Part shown: positions 7,494-15,166 of the stretch, in pieces
Layout: every line of letters begins with the position of its first letter
Numbering within the stretch: the first letter of the stretch is position 1
Source: Firmicutes bacterium CAG:95
GTDB taxonomy: Bacteria; Bacillota; Clostridia; Lachnospirales; Lachnospiraceae
Assembly (NCBI GenBank): GCA_000438155.1
Contig: FR902899.1
Coordinates: 462 to 35,785 of the forward strand
Direction: 5' to 3'
Length of the DNA: 35,324 nt
The notes under the pieces: generated by a model
Seen by the model: the letters and a program-made list of their open reading frames with translations, nothing else
The model's database searches: none
Told to the model about the DNA's origin: nothing
Program-made: the position numbers and the translations under genes

Positions 7494-8738
7494 TTACTTT
7501 CTGCTTAACCAGTCCCCTTCAAGAACATATTTATAGGAAGTCAGTTCTTTCAACCCCATTGGTCCTCTGGCATGAAGCTTTTGCGTACTGATTCCGATTT
7601 CTGCCCCCAGTCCGAACTCAAAACCATCGGTAAATCTTGTGGAAGCGTTCAGATAAACACAGGCAGCATCCACTTCATTTAAGAATTTCTCTGCGTTTTC
7701 TTTATTATTTGTGAGAATTGCTTCGGAATGTCTGGTATTGTATTTGTTAATATGAGTAATTGCCTCATCCACATTTGCTACCGTTTTCATGGAAATGATG
7801 AGATCCAGATATTCGGTTCCATAATCTGCTTCCGTTGCCGGCACACAGGAAATACAGGAACGGACCGCTTCGTCTCCGCGGATCTCCACATTCTTTTCAT
7901 ATAAGGCCTTGGCAAGCTCCGGCAACAGACGATCCTTGATCTTTTCGTGGATCACCAGGGATTCACAGGCATTACATACCCCGATCCGCTGGGTTTTCGC
8001 ATTCAGGATAATCGGTATCGCCTTTTCCACATCGGCGCTTTCATCTACAAAAATATGACAGTTTCCTGTTCCTGTCTCAATGACCGGAATCAGACTGTTC
8101 TCTACCACATTGCGTATGAGTCCTGCGCCGCCTCTTGGGATGAGCAGGTCCACATACTGCTTCATCTTCATAAATTCATTGACTACACTGCGGTCTGTAG
8201 ATTCAATGAGCTGGATCACATAAGGATCTACTCCCCTTCGGACCACTGCATCCTGAATAACTTTTGTAATCGCCATATTAGACCGGATTGCATCACTTCC
8301 CCCCTTCAGGATCACGGCACTGCCACTTTTAAAGCACAATCCGAACGCATCTGCTGTCACATTGGGTCTTGATTCATAAATGATTCCGATGACTCCCATG
8401 GGAACTCTCTTCTTTACAATATGAAGTCCGTTCTCCGCTTCATAATCGTCTAAGATTTCCCCCACCGGATCCGGCAGCTTTACAATCTGACGGATTCCTT
8501 CTGCCATACCGGCAATGCGTTCCTTCGTAAGCCGGAGCCGGTCAACCAGCCCGGGATTCATCTGATTTGCAATTCCACGCTCCAGATCCTTGTGATTTTC
8601 CAAAAGAAGATACTCCGTGTTTTGGATTAATGCCTCCGCAACCGCTTCAAGTACCTCGTTTTTCTTTTCTGTTGTCATGCGCTGCAGCTCATATTTTGCC
8701 TGCACGGCACGTTCTCCTAAAAGTGTCAGCTCTTCCAT
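7494..8738 (-). CDS. proA: Glutamate-5-semialdehyde dehydrogenase (gamma-glutamyl phosphate reductase)
   Basis: Reduces gamma-glutamyl phosphate to glutamate-5-semialdehyde with NADPH, the second step of proline synthesis. The 414 residues match the family length. Motifs include GVIGIIYESRPNVT (about 115-128), the nucleotide-binding LKGGSDAIRSN (about 144-154), a probable catalytic Cys255 in QRIGVCNACES, and a C-terminal RGPMGLKELTSYKYV. I prefer the ATG at 8738, which has GGAG seven bases upstream. The longer form starting at 8774 has no ribosome binding site. The usual partner proB (glutamate 5-kinase) is not adjacent; the upstream gene is 5-formyl-THF cyclo-ligase about 90 bp away. Confidence 0.96.
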   Translation of the reverse strand: MEELTLLGERAVQAKYELQRMTTEKKNEVLEAVAEALIQNTEYLLLENHKDLERGIANQMNPGLVDRLRLTKERIAGMAEGIRQIVKLPDPVGEILDDYEAENGLHIVKKRVPMGVIGIIYESRPNVTADAFGLCFKSGSAVILKGGSDAIRSNMAITKVIQDAVVRRGVDPYVIQLIESTDRSVVNEFMKMKQYVDLLIPRGGAGLIRNVVENSLIPVIETGTGNCHIFVDESADVEKAIPIILNAKTQRIGVCNACESLVIHEKIKDRLLPELAKALYEKNVEIRGDEAVRSCISCVPATEADYGTEYLDLIISMKTVANVDEAITHINKYNTRHSEAILTNNKENAEKFLNEVDAACVYLNASTRFTDGFEFGLGAEIGISTQKLHARGPMGLKELTSYKYVLEGDWLSRK

Positions 8739-8829
8739 TCCCTTTCTCCATTCCAGTCTATTCTCTATCTGCATTTATGTAACATCATTCTGATCTTTTC
8801 ATTCCAGATTCTATATCCTTTACTGCACT

Positions 8830-9420
8830 TTACTCCTTAAAGTAACAGCCGGATTCCGTAATCAGTGCATTCATCCGGTAATCATGTGCCTGTACAGGAA
8901 GCACAGGTGCTACCTGACAATCAAAGGATAATCCTGCTCCATATATCTGAGGATTCAGCTTCATAAACCGGTCATAAAAACCCTTTCCATATCCCATGCG
9001 GTTACATTTCCGGTCAAAGACAGATCCCGGAAGTACGATCAGACAATTCTTTGCATCCAGTTTCTGCGCAGAGAATTCTTCCATTCCTTCCTTTGGCTCC
9101 AGAATCCCCTGATATCCGCTTTTTACATCCTCTATCGAGGTGATTTCATAAAAACGGATATCCATTCCGCATACCTTCGGAACAAAGATCCTCTTCTCTC
9201 TCTTTTGAAGCAGCTCTTCCACAAAGGGAATGGTCTCTACTTCACTCCGGTAATTCAGGTAAATCAGCACCCCCTCCGCCTTTTGAAATTCCGGAAGCGT
9301 TTGCAGATTCTGTAATACCTGAATACTCTTTTCCTTCCGTTCCTGTACAGACAGGTCGTTTCTTCTTTGCAGATAACGGTTTCGCAATTCCTGCTTCGTC
9401 ATAACAATGCTTTGGTTCAT
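8830..9420 (-). CDS. 5-formyltetrahydrofolate cyclo-ligase
   Basis: Converts 5-formyl-THF to 5,10-methenyl-THF with ATP, returning a storage or inhibitory folate to the active one-carbon pool. The 196-residue length, the N-terminal KQELRNRYLQRRNDLS with basic substrate-contacting residues, and the hallmark NRMGYGKGFYDRF near residue 140-152 identify the MTHFS/YqgN/YgfA family. It starts immediately downstream (4 bp) of the COG2509-type flavoprotein gene, behind an AGGAGGAGG ribosome binding site, so co-expression is likely. It complements fhs and folD located about 17 kb upstream on the same strand. Confidence 0.95.
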   Translation of the reverse strand: MNQSIVMTKQELRNRYLQRRNDLSVQERKEKSIQVLQNLQTLPEFQKAEGVLIYLNYRSEVETIPFVEELLQKREKRIFVPKVCGMDIRFYEITSIEDVKSGYQGILEPKEGMEEFSAQKLDAKNCLIVLPGSVFDRKCNRMGYGKGFYDRFMKLNPQIYGAGLSFDCQVAPVLPVQAHDYRMNALITESGCYFKE

Positions 9421-9424
9421 TGTG

Positions 9425-11074
9425 TTACACCTCCTCCTGAAGTGCTCTGGCCAGTTGTTCTGCTACAAAAATTCCATCCATAGCGGCGGATGTGATTCCG
9501 CCTGCATATCCGGCTCCCTCTCCGCAGGGGTATAGCCCCTCAACGGCAAGCGATTGTGCCGATTCCGTACGAAGAATCCGTACCGGAGAAGAGGTCCGGC
9601 TTTCGATTCCTTCCACTAAAACCTCATCTCCATTGAATCCATGGATCTTCTTTCCGAACGCTTCCATGCCTTCTACAAACGCATGGTTCAGGGCATCCGG
9701 CAAGATCTCATGTACCGGGGCTTCTGTCCATTGTCCCTTAATACAGGGCGTGATGGCTTCCAACCCCATTGATTCTGTTTCCTTGAGTTCTTCCTGTGTG
9801 GTTTCCGGTTTCTGATGTTTTGTTCCTAAAACAGCTCGTTTAAAGCTTCCGTAACGTTCTACCGGCACTTTTCCGTTCCCAATCTGATAGGCCTTTTCTT
9901 CGAGCTTACGTTGAAATGCAACACCACTTAGCGGATCCTTAGAATCCCCATAATCCTCCGGGGTAATTGTAATAATCACGGCACTGTTTGCATTGGTACT
10001 GTTTCTTCCACTGTAGCTCATGCCGTTTACCGCAAGCCGTCCCTCTTCCGAGGAAGCATTCACAACATATCCTCCCGGACACATACAGAAGGTATAGACT
10101 CCACGCTTCTCACTTGTCTCTGCCGTCAGCTTATAGATGGCATTTCCAAGTTCTCCTGCTTCTTTTTTACCATATTGTGACAAATTAATCAATTCCTGAG
10201 GATGTTCCACACGCATTCCTATGGCAAAAGGCTTAGGCTCCATCACGATCTTCTGCTTTAAAAGCATGGAAAATGTATCTCTTGCACTATGTCCTAAGGC
10301 AAGCACCACATGCTCTGCCAAAAGCTCTTCCTGCCCGTTTAAAACAAGTCCCTTTATCCTGCCATCTGCAATCAGCAGATCCGTCACCCTGGTTTCGAAC
10401 CGAACATCCCCACCTGATGCAAGAATTTCTTCCCGCATGGAACGAACAATCTCTTTCAGAATATCTGTGCCGATATGTGGCTTATAATCATATAAAATTT
10501 CCCTTGGGGCGCCATGCTTTACAAAAATCCGTAAGACCTCTTTATTACGGCCATATTTGTCCTTAATAAGAGTGTTCAGCTTTCCATCCGAAAAGGTTCC
10601 GGCACCGCCCTCTCCAAACTGCACATTGGACTCTGTATTCAAGTGTCCCGTTTTCCAGAAGGCTTCCACATCCCGGCTTCTTTCCTCAACGCACTTTCCC
10701 CGTTCCAAAAGGATCGGTCGGAATCCGGCTTTGGCAAGCACATAGCCACAGAACAGTCCTGCAGGTCCCATTCCAACAATAACCGGGCGTTTCTGCCCCT
10801 CATAATGCTTTACCGGAAAGACATACTTCACCGGTTCGACCTTCTGAATCTGGCTGCTGCGGCATCGTTTTAAAAGTTTCCTCTCTTCCTTTTCCGGAAT
10901 AGTCACATCCAACATATAAACATAAAAAAGCTGCGGCTTCTTCCGTGCATCCAGGGAACGCTTCACAATTTCCACATCCATTGATCCTTTATATTTCAAA
11001 AGTTCCTGTACCTTCTTATGGAGCGCTTCTGTCGTATGCTCCACAGGCAGCTTCACCTGATTGATCCGTATCAT
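9425..11074 (-). CDS. Uncharacterised FAD-dependent dehydrogenase (COG2509-type)
   Basis: A 549-residue protein with about 90 N-terminal residues of a small basic domain, then an FAD-binding Rossmann motif VGMGPAGLFCG (100-110) and the downstream ERGKCVEERSRDVE segment. A conserved NVQFGEGGAGTFSDGKLNT block and a C-terminal YPCGEGAGYAGGITSAAMDGI complete the family pattern. This matches the broadly conserved but poorly understood FAD-dependent dehydrogenase group. It contains no obvious Fe-S motif and no membrane segment, so it is probably cytosolic. It sits 4 bp downstream of the HI0933-like flavoprotein gene and 4 bp upstream of 5-formyl-THF cyclo-ligase. Substrate and function are unknown; a redox role is inferred from the FAD fold only. 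Confidence 0.85.
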   Translation of the reverse strand: MIRINQVKLPVEHTTEALHKKVQELLKYKGSMDVEIVKRSLDARKKPQLFYVYMLDVTIPEKEERKLLKRCRSSQIQKVEPVKYVFPVKHYEGQKRPVIVGMGPAGLFCGYVLAKAGFRPILLERGKCVEERSRDVEAFWKTGHLNTESNVQFGEGGAGTFSDGKLNTLIKDKYGRNKEVLRIFVKHGAPREILYDYKPHIGTDILKEIVRSMREEILASGGDVRFETRVTDLLIADGRIKGLVLNGQEELLAEHVVLALGHSARDTFSMLLKQKIVMEPKPFAIGMRVEHPQELINLSQYGKKEAGELGNAIYKLTAETSEKRGVYTFCMCPGGYVVNASSEEGRLAVNGMSYSGRNSTNANSAVIITITPEDYGDSKDPLSGVAFQRKLEEKAYQIGNGKVPVERYGSFKRAVLGTKHQKPETTQEELKETESMGLEAITPCIKGQWTEAPVHEILPDALNHAFVEGMEAFGKKIHGFNGDEVLVEGIESRTSSPVRILRTESAQSLAVEGLYPCGEGAGYAGGITSAAMDGIFVAEQLARALQEEV

Positions 11075-11078
11075 CTGT

Positions 11079-12299
11079 TTAACCTCTTATCGCTTTTCCT
11101 GCAATCGCACCTGTTGCAAACGCCCAATGCAGATTATAACCGCCACAGATCCCGTCCACATCCAGTAGCTCTCCTGTTACAAAAAGTCCTGGATACTTCT
11201 TCACCTGCATCTGCTCATCCACCTCGTCTACGTCCACACCGCCCGCACAGACCTGTGCATTTAAAAACGGATTTGTACCCGTAATATGTACTTCATAATT
11301 CTTATAAAGTCCTGCAAGCTGCTTGATTTCTTTCTTTTGCAGGGATTCTATCGTCCGGTTTCCGGCAATCTGGCATTTCTTAAGAAATACCAGATTAATC
11401 TTCTTATTTAAAAAACCCGTCAGCAGTTCGTCTACTGTCTGATCCTTCCGCAAATTCTGCTGTTCAAGCAGGTAAGTAACTATTTCATCGTAGGAATACT
11501 CCGGTGTGAAATCAATCTGCACCATCACTGACTTACGATTCCTCAAGGCATAGGCAGCCACACGGCTCAGCTGGAATACCGGAATCCCCGATATGCCATA
11601 ATCGGTAAGCTGTAATTCGCCCTGCTCACTTCCCTGCTGTATTCCATCTGCGAAAAGCCGTAAGGATGCCTTACAACGGACACCGGACAATGCTTTCTGT
11701 TCTTTTCCATCTGTTCTTAACTGTACCAGCCCCGGTACCAGAGGATAAGTTTTTAATCCAAGCTTCTGCAGTATGTTATATCCATCCTTACCACCCTCTT
11801 TTAAGGAAGCCGGTCCACCGCATGCCAATATTACCCGGTCTGCCTCATAGCTTCTGCCATCCGGAGTTTTTAAAAGATAACCCCGCTTATTTATTAAAGG
11901 CGTACAATCTGTAATCTGTACTCCTGGCTTCACCTGAATGCTCCGACGTTCCAGTTCCATCCGAAGCACATCCAAAACCACGGAAGCCTGTTCTGCATAA
12001 GGATATAAATAACCATTCTTACTTCGCACCTTTAATCCAATAGAATCAAAAAATGAAACCGCAGACTCTGTATCGTATCTTTTAAGAACCTGTTCCACAA
12101 AGGAGCTATTTTTACTGTAGTAGCAATCCACACTTAAATTTTCATTTCCAAGATTACACTTCCCGTTTCCAGTTGCGAGAATTTTCTTTCCAACCCGGTC
12201 GTTTTTTTCAAGAAGGATTACCTCATTATCCTTCGTTTTGGCCTGGATGGCTGCCATCATACCTGAGGCTCCGCCTCCTACAATATATATTTTATCCAT
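11079..12299 (-). CDS. HI0933/BaiN-family flavoprotein (FAD-dependent reductase-like)
   Basis: A 406-residue flavoprotein that opens with the dinucleotide-binding motif IVGGGASGMMAAI (5-17) and LLEKNDRVGKKILATGNGKCNLGN, the signature of the HI0933/YhiN group (often annotated aminoacetone oxidase family). The C-terminus ends in VTGELLDVDGICGGYNLHWAFATGAIAGKAI, also characteristic. A Clostridium scindens relative, BaiN, has been reported to reduce 3-dehydro bile-acid double bonds. Most genomes in the class carry a member, so bile-acid activity should not be assumed from family membership. It lies 9 bp downstream of the bofC-like gene and 4 bp upstream of the next flavoprotein, and has no membrane segment. 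Confidence 0.88.
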   Translation of the reverse strand: MDKIYIVGGGASGMMAAIQAKTKDNEVILLEKNDRVGKKILATGNGKCNLGNENLSVDCYYSKNSSFVEQVLKRYDTESAVSFFDSIGLKVRSKNGYLYPYAEQASVVLDVLRMELERRSIQVKPGVQITDCTPLINKRGYLLKTPDGRSYEADRVILACGGPASLKEGGKDGYNILQKLGLKTYPLVPGLVQLRTDGKEQKALSGVRCKASLRLFADGIQQGSEQGELQLTDYGISGIPVFQLSRVAAYALRNRKSVMVQIDFTPEYSYDEIVTYLLEQQNLRKDQTVDELLTGFLNKKINLVFLKKCQIAGNRTIESLQKKEIKQLAGLYKNYEVHITGTNPFLNAQVCAGGVDVDEVDEQMQVKKYPGLFVTGELLDVDGICGGYNLHWAFATGAIAGKAIRG

Positions 12300-12308
12300 T
12301 ACTTCTCC

Positions 12309-12947
12309 TTAACTGGAATAGGATTCCAGAAAATTGTATAATTCCTTTTCATTTTCCACATATTTAATATGCAGAATCTCATCCCTGAGTGTACCTGGAA
12401 GCTCATCCACCTTGATGTCCGTAGAAAGATACACATTCTGCAGATCCTTCTGATAAACCACTACACAGTGATTCTCATTTACAAGGAAGAACCCTTCCTC
12501 CTCTTCCTGTGCCGTATAGGTCTTCCGGATCACTACTCTCTTCGGTGAAAAGGAGTACAGCTCCATATACTGAAGTCCCTGTTCCAGATCCTTAAGTGGT
12601 GGATTCTGGTTCCAGGTACGGATTTCATTCGCTAAATCTTCTCTGGTCATTCCGATATATTTATCCGGTGCGCTTTTCGTTTCTTCTTCCAGAAGTCCTT
12701 TCGCTGTATCGAACTTCTGCACCACAAATTCGGTATTGGCACTGATGATCTTCTTATCCACGACAGCAACCGGCGCTGCAGCAATCGGTGCTTCGCTTTC
12801 CTGCGGAACCGGAATTACTGCTTCATAACCGTCTGTGGATTCTCCCGGATAAAAATATTCCATTACCATCATATTGGCGGCAAATCCGATGGCAAACATC
12901 GTCAGTGGATATAGTATAAAAAGACTGATACATTTCAAAAGCTTCAT
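12309..12947 (-). CDS. BofC-like protein (putative sporulation signalling inhibitor)
   Basis: A 212-residue protein with an N-terminal membrane segment or signal (about 5-29), a low-complexity Ala/Pro/Val linker, and a C-terminal domain from about residue 97. That domain (MTREDLANEIRTWNQNPPL, then VVIRKTYT, GFFLVNENHCVVVYQ, TDIKVDELP and a final ENEKELYNFLESYSS) resembles the C-terminal domain of BofC. In Bacillus subtilis BofC is made in the forespore, crosses into the intermembrane space and restrains the SpoIVB protease that triggers sigma-K activation. The assignment is by remembered motif similarity, not a search. It is supported by an upstream sequence matching the sigma-G promoter pattern. 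A GGGGGA ribosome binding site lies three bases before the start. Confidence 0.7.
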   Translation of the reverse strand: MKLLKCISLFILYPLTMFAIGFAANMMVMEYFYPGESTDGYEAVIPVPQESEAPIAAAPVAVVDKKIISANTEFVVQKFDTAKGLLEEETKSAPDKYIGMTREDLANEIRTWNQNPPLKDLEQGLQYMELYSFSPKRVVIRKTYTAQEEEEGFFLVNENHCVVVYQKDLQNVYLSTDIKVDELPGTLRDEILHIKYVENEKELYNFLESYSS

Positions 12948-12981
12948 AGTTCCCCCATGCCGTATTTCTACGATTTCTTTA

Positions 12982-13012
12982 TAGTATCAGTCAATTTTCA
13001 TATTCTTATTCA
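12982..13012 (-). promoter_or_regulatory. Candidate forespore sigma-G promoter for the bofC-like gene
   Basis: On the - strand TGAATA (13012-13007) is followed by an 18-nt spacer and GATACTA (12988-12982). The Bacillus sigma-G pattern is about TGAATA, 17-18 bases, CATACTA, so one base differs. The expected transcript start near 12975 leaves a leader of about 28 bases containing the GGGGGA ribosome binding site. Confidence 0.55.
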
Positions 13013-13036
13013 TTGCCGGTCAGACCGGTTCCACAT

Positions 13037-14653
13037 TTAATAAAAATGGATCAGTCTTCCCACCTTTAACAAAAGCCTTCCGAAAAGGCTGCTGTTCAAT
13101 TCTTCTTCCCTCATATTTCTTGCTGCAAGAAGCAGAATGACATATACCAGAATTCCAACAACTACACAGACAATCGTTCCAGACACCCTTCCTGCGGCAG
13201 GGGTAAGAAAACGGTTAATCAGCATCGTAACCACACCCATCACTGCTGCAAGTACAGTTGGAATGGCAGCTCCCCGGATCCAATCCTGCCTGTATTGCAT
13301 TACGCGGCTCACAAGCACAAATCCGGCAGCCGTTAGCAACAGATAAAAAAACATCTGGGAAAGAGCCGGTGCAAGAGCACCTCCAACGCCTGCCGACGTC
13401 ATAATCACCAGAAGAACCATCTGTAAAACCATGGCAGCGCCTGCACTTACCGCTGCAAGCATACTTTGCTTCAAACGCATTAAAAGCAAAATAAATACAT
13501 AACCCAATGTACCAAATAAAATGCCGATACTTCCTGCCTGCATAGCACCGGAAGCTTCTGCTCCTGTATCACCAAGCAGCAGAATTGACAGATTTTCGGA
13601 AAGCACTACCGACAGAATTGCAAACGGCAATAAAACAACAAGCATGCGGTGAAGCAGCATACCAAGCTTTTCTCTTGCCATACGGAACTCTTCCCGTTCC
13701 TGATAATACCCAACACGCCGGATGGAAGAATAAAATACCATCAGAATAATCAGGATCATCGCCTTAAGAAGGGCATTGCAGCCTGCATAATACATCCCGA
13801 ATGCCGAAGCTGACGCACTGTCTCCCTTATGAAGAAGGAAGAAAATAAATACACTGCCAAAGCTTGATAAAGCAAATGTAAGATAAAACAATGCATGAAA
13901 TCCACCGGAGCCCAGTATTAAACGGATTCTTGAAAAGCTGCTTTCTCCGTTCTTTAAATATTCCCGTTCCCTGCTTCCATCCTTTTCAAGACTTCTGCGA
14001 AATACAAAATATAAAATAAGCAGATATAAAAGACTTAAGAGCGATGCAGCAACAAGTCCTGTCGAAACACCAATTGCTCCATATACATACTGGAATCGTC
14101 CATTATGGAGAAGATCCGAAACCTTCTGTCCATAAAGCATAAAACCTTCTGCGCTGATCAGACCAGCAACAAGAAACACTGCGGTAAATATAAAGTCAGC
14201 ATGTACACCGGGAGCACGCATGTGAAAGCCCTGGAAATATCCCTGAAGGACACCTGCAAGAGCAAGAAACGGAATACCCAGAAGTGCTATCCGCACGGTC
14301 ATCACTGCAAGAGGGAGCTGCAACACATTCTGCAGGACATACTGGCAGCCTGCTTCTAAAAGAACAGTAAGTATCATACCCAATATGAGCGCCAGAAACA
14401 GAGATTGTAAAAAAAGCCTGCGTACACCCTTAAACTGCTCTCTGCGCACGCGGTAACGGATAAGAGATGCAATTCCCTCTTTCATACTGTAAAACAATAC
14501 CCCGCCCACAAGAAGAAAAATCTCCTGTGCCAGGGAAAAATAAGCCATTCCATCCTTCCCGATCATATGATAAACGGGGATTCTGCCAAGTAAAATGATT
14601 ATATAAGAAATAAATACAAATAATACAAAATTATTTTTCTTAACGATTGCCAT
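13037..14653 (-). CDS. MOP-superfamily lipid/polysaccharide flippase (SpoVB/MurJ-like)
   Basis: A 538-residue polytopic membrane protein with roughly 14 hydrophobic segments, beginning with NNFVLFVFISYIIILLGRIP. The first helix, the repeated two-bundle pattern and a GVLQGYFQGFHM motif at about residue 138-149 fit the polysaccharide-export/lipid II flippase branch of the MOP superfamily (SpoVB, MurJ, Wzx). Such proteins move undecaprenyl-linked sugars across the membrane. Which substrate it carries cannot be read from the sequence. The ribosome binding site is AGAGGA seven bases upstream, 15 bp after ybeY. Its position between ybeY and a BofC-like gene makes a cell-wall or spore-cortex role plausible, but that is inference. 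Confidence 0.75.
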   Translation of the reverse strand: MAIVKKNNFVLFVFISYIIILLGRIPVYHMIGKDGMAYFSLAQEIFLLVGGVLFYSMKEGIASLIRYRVRREQFKGVRRLFLQSLFLALILGMILTVLLEAGCQYVLQNVLQLPLAVMTVRIALLGIPFLALAGVLQGYFQGFHMRAPGVHADFIFTAVFLVAGLISAEGFMLYGQKVSDLLHNGRFQYVYGAIGVSTGLVAASLLSLLYLLILYFVFRRSLEKDGSREREYLKNGESSFSRIRLILGSGGFHALFYLTFALSSFGSVFIFFLLHKGDSASASAFGMYYAGCNALLKAMILIILMVFYSSIRRVGYYQEREEFRMAREKLGMLLHRMLVVLLPFAILSVVLSENLSILLLGDTGAEASGAMQAGSIGILFGTLGYVFILLLMRLKQSMLAAVSAGAAMVLQMVLLVIMTSAGVGGALAPALSQMFFYLLLTAAGFVLVSRVMQYRQDWIRGAAIPTVLAAVMGVVTMLINRFLTPAAGRVSGTIVCVVVGILVYVILLLAARNMREEELNSSLFGRLLLKVGRLIHFY

Positions 14654-14668
14654 AGTCGTCCTCTTTCG

Positions 14669-15166
14669 TTATCTGGTAATACCTAATGCGTCAAGTGCCT
14701 CTCTCTGTCTGGCTTCCATCCGGACTGCATCTTCCGGCTCCATATGGTCATAGCCACACAGATGAAGCATACTGTGTGCAACAAGGAAACCAAACTCCCT
14801 CATCTCGGAATGATTATATTTCTCTGCCTGCTCCTTTACCTTCTGTGCACAGATCATAATATCCCCTAACAGAAGCTCTCCGCTTTCCGGATCAAAATAA
14901 TCCGATTCCTGCTCCTCCACAATTGAAAAATCCGATTCCGAAGTAAATGGAATGGCCGGGAAAGAAAGCACGTCCGTAGGCTGATCCAGATTCCGGAACG
15001 CTTTGTTTATTTCCTGTATTCCATCAAGGTCTGTTACCAGAAGATTAATCTGTGCCTCATACGGACACTGTTCCATATCAAGTACCTGGTTTTCAATACG
15101 CAAAGCCAGTTCCTCTATATCAAAATCAAATGTGATACCACTTTCATTTTCAACGTAAGAAGTCAT
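14669..15166 (-). CDS. ybeY: Endoribonuclease YbeY, rRNA maturation factor
   Basis: A single-strand-specific metallo-endoribonuclease needed for 16S rRNA 3'-end maturation and ribosome quality control. The 165 residues contain the zinc-binding motif HSMLHLCGYDH (His131, His135, His141), the upstream TDVLSFP strand (64-70) and LLLGDIMI (98-105), all diagnostic. The start overlaps the end of the PgpH-like gene by 17 bp, with AAAGG seven bases upstream of the ATG. The phoH-pgpH-ybeY order is the classic Firmicute arrangement. The next Bacillus genes of that block (dgkA, cdd, era) are replaced here by a flippase gene. Confidence 0.97.
   Translation of the reverse strand: MTSYVENESGITFDFDIEELALRIENQVLDMEQCPYEAQINLLVTDLDGIQEINKAFRNLDQPTDVLSFPAIPFTSESDFSIVEEQESDYFDPESGELLLGDIMICAQKVKEQAEKYNHSEMREFGFLVAHSMLHLCGYDHMEPEDAVRMEARQREALDALGITR

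Noticed and set aside
8739..8774. Longer N-terminus of proA
   Set aside because: The upstream ATG has no ribosome binding site, and the shorter form fits the family length.
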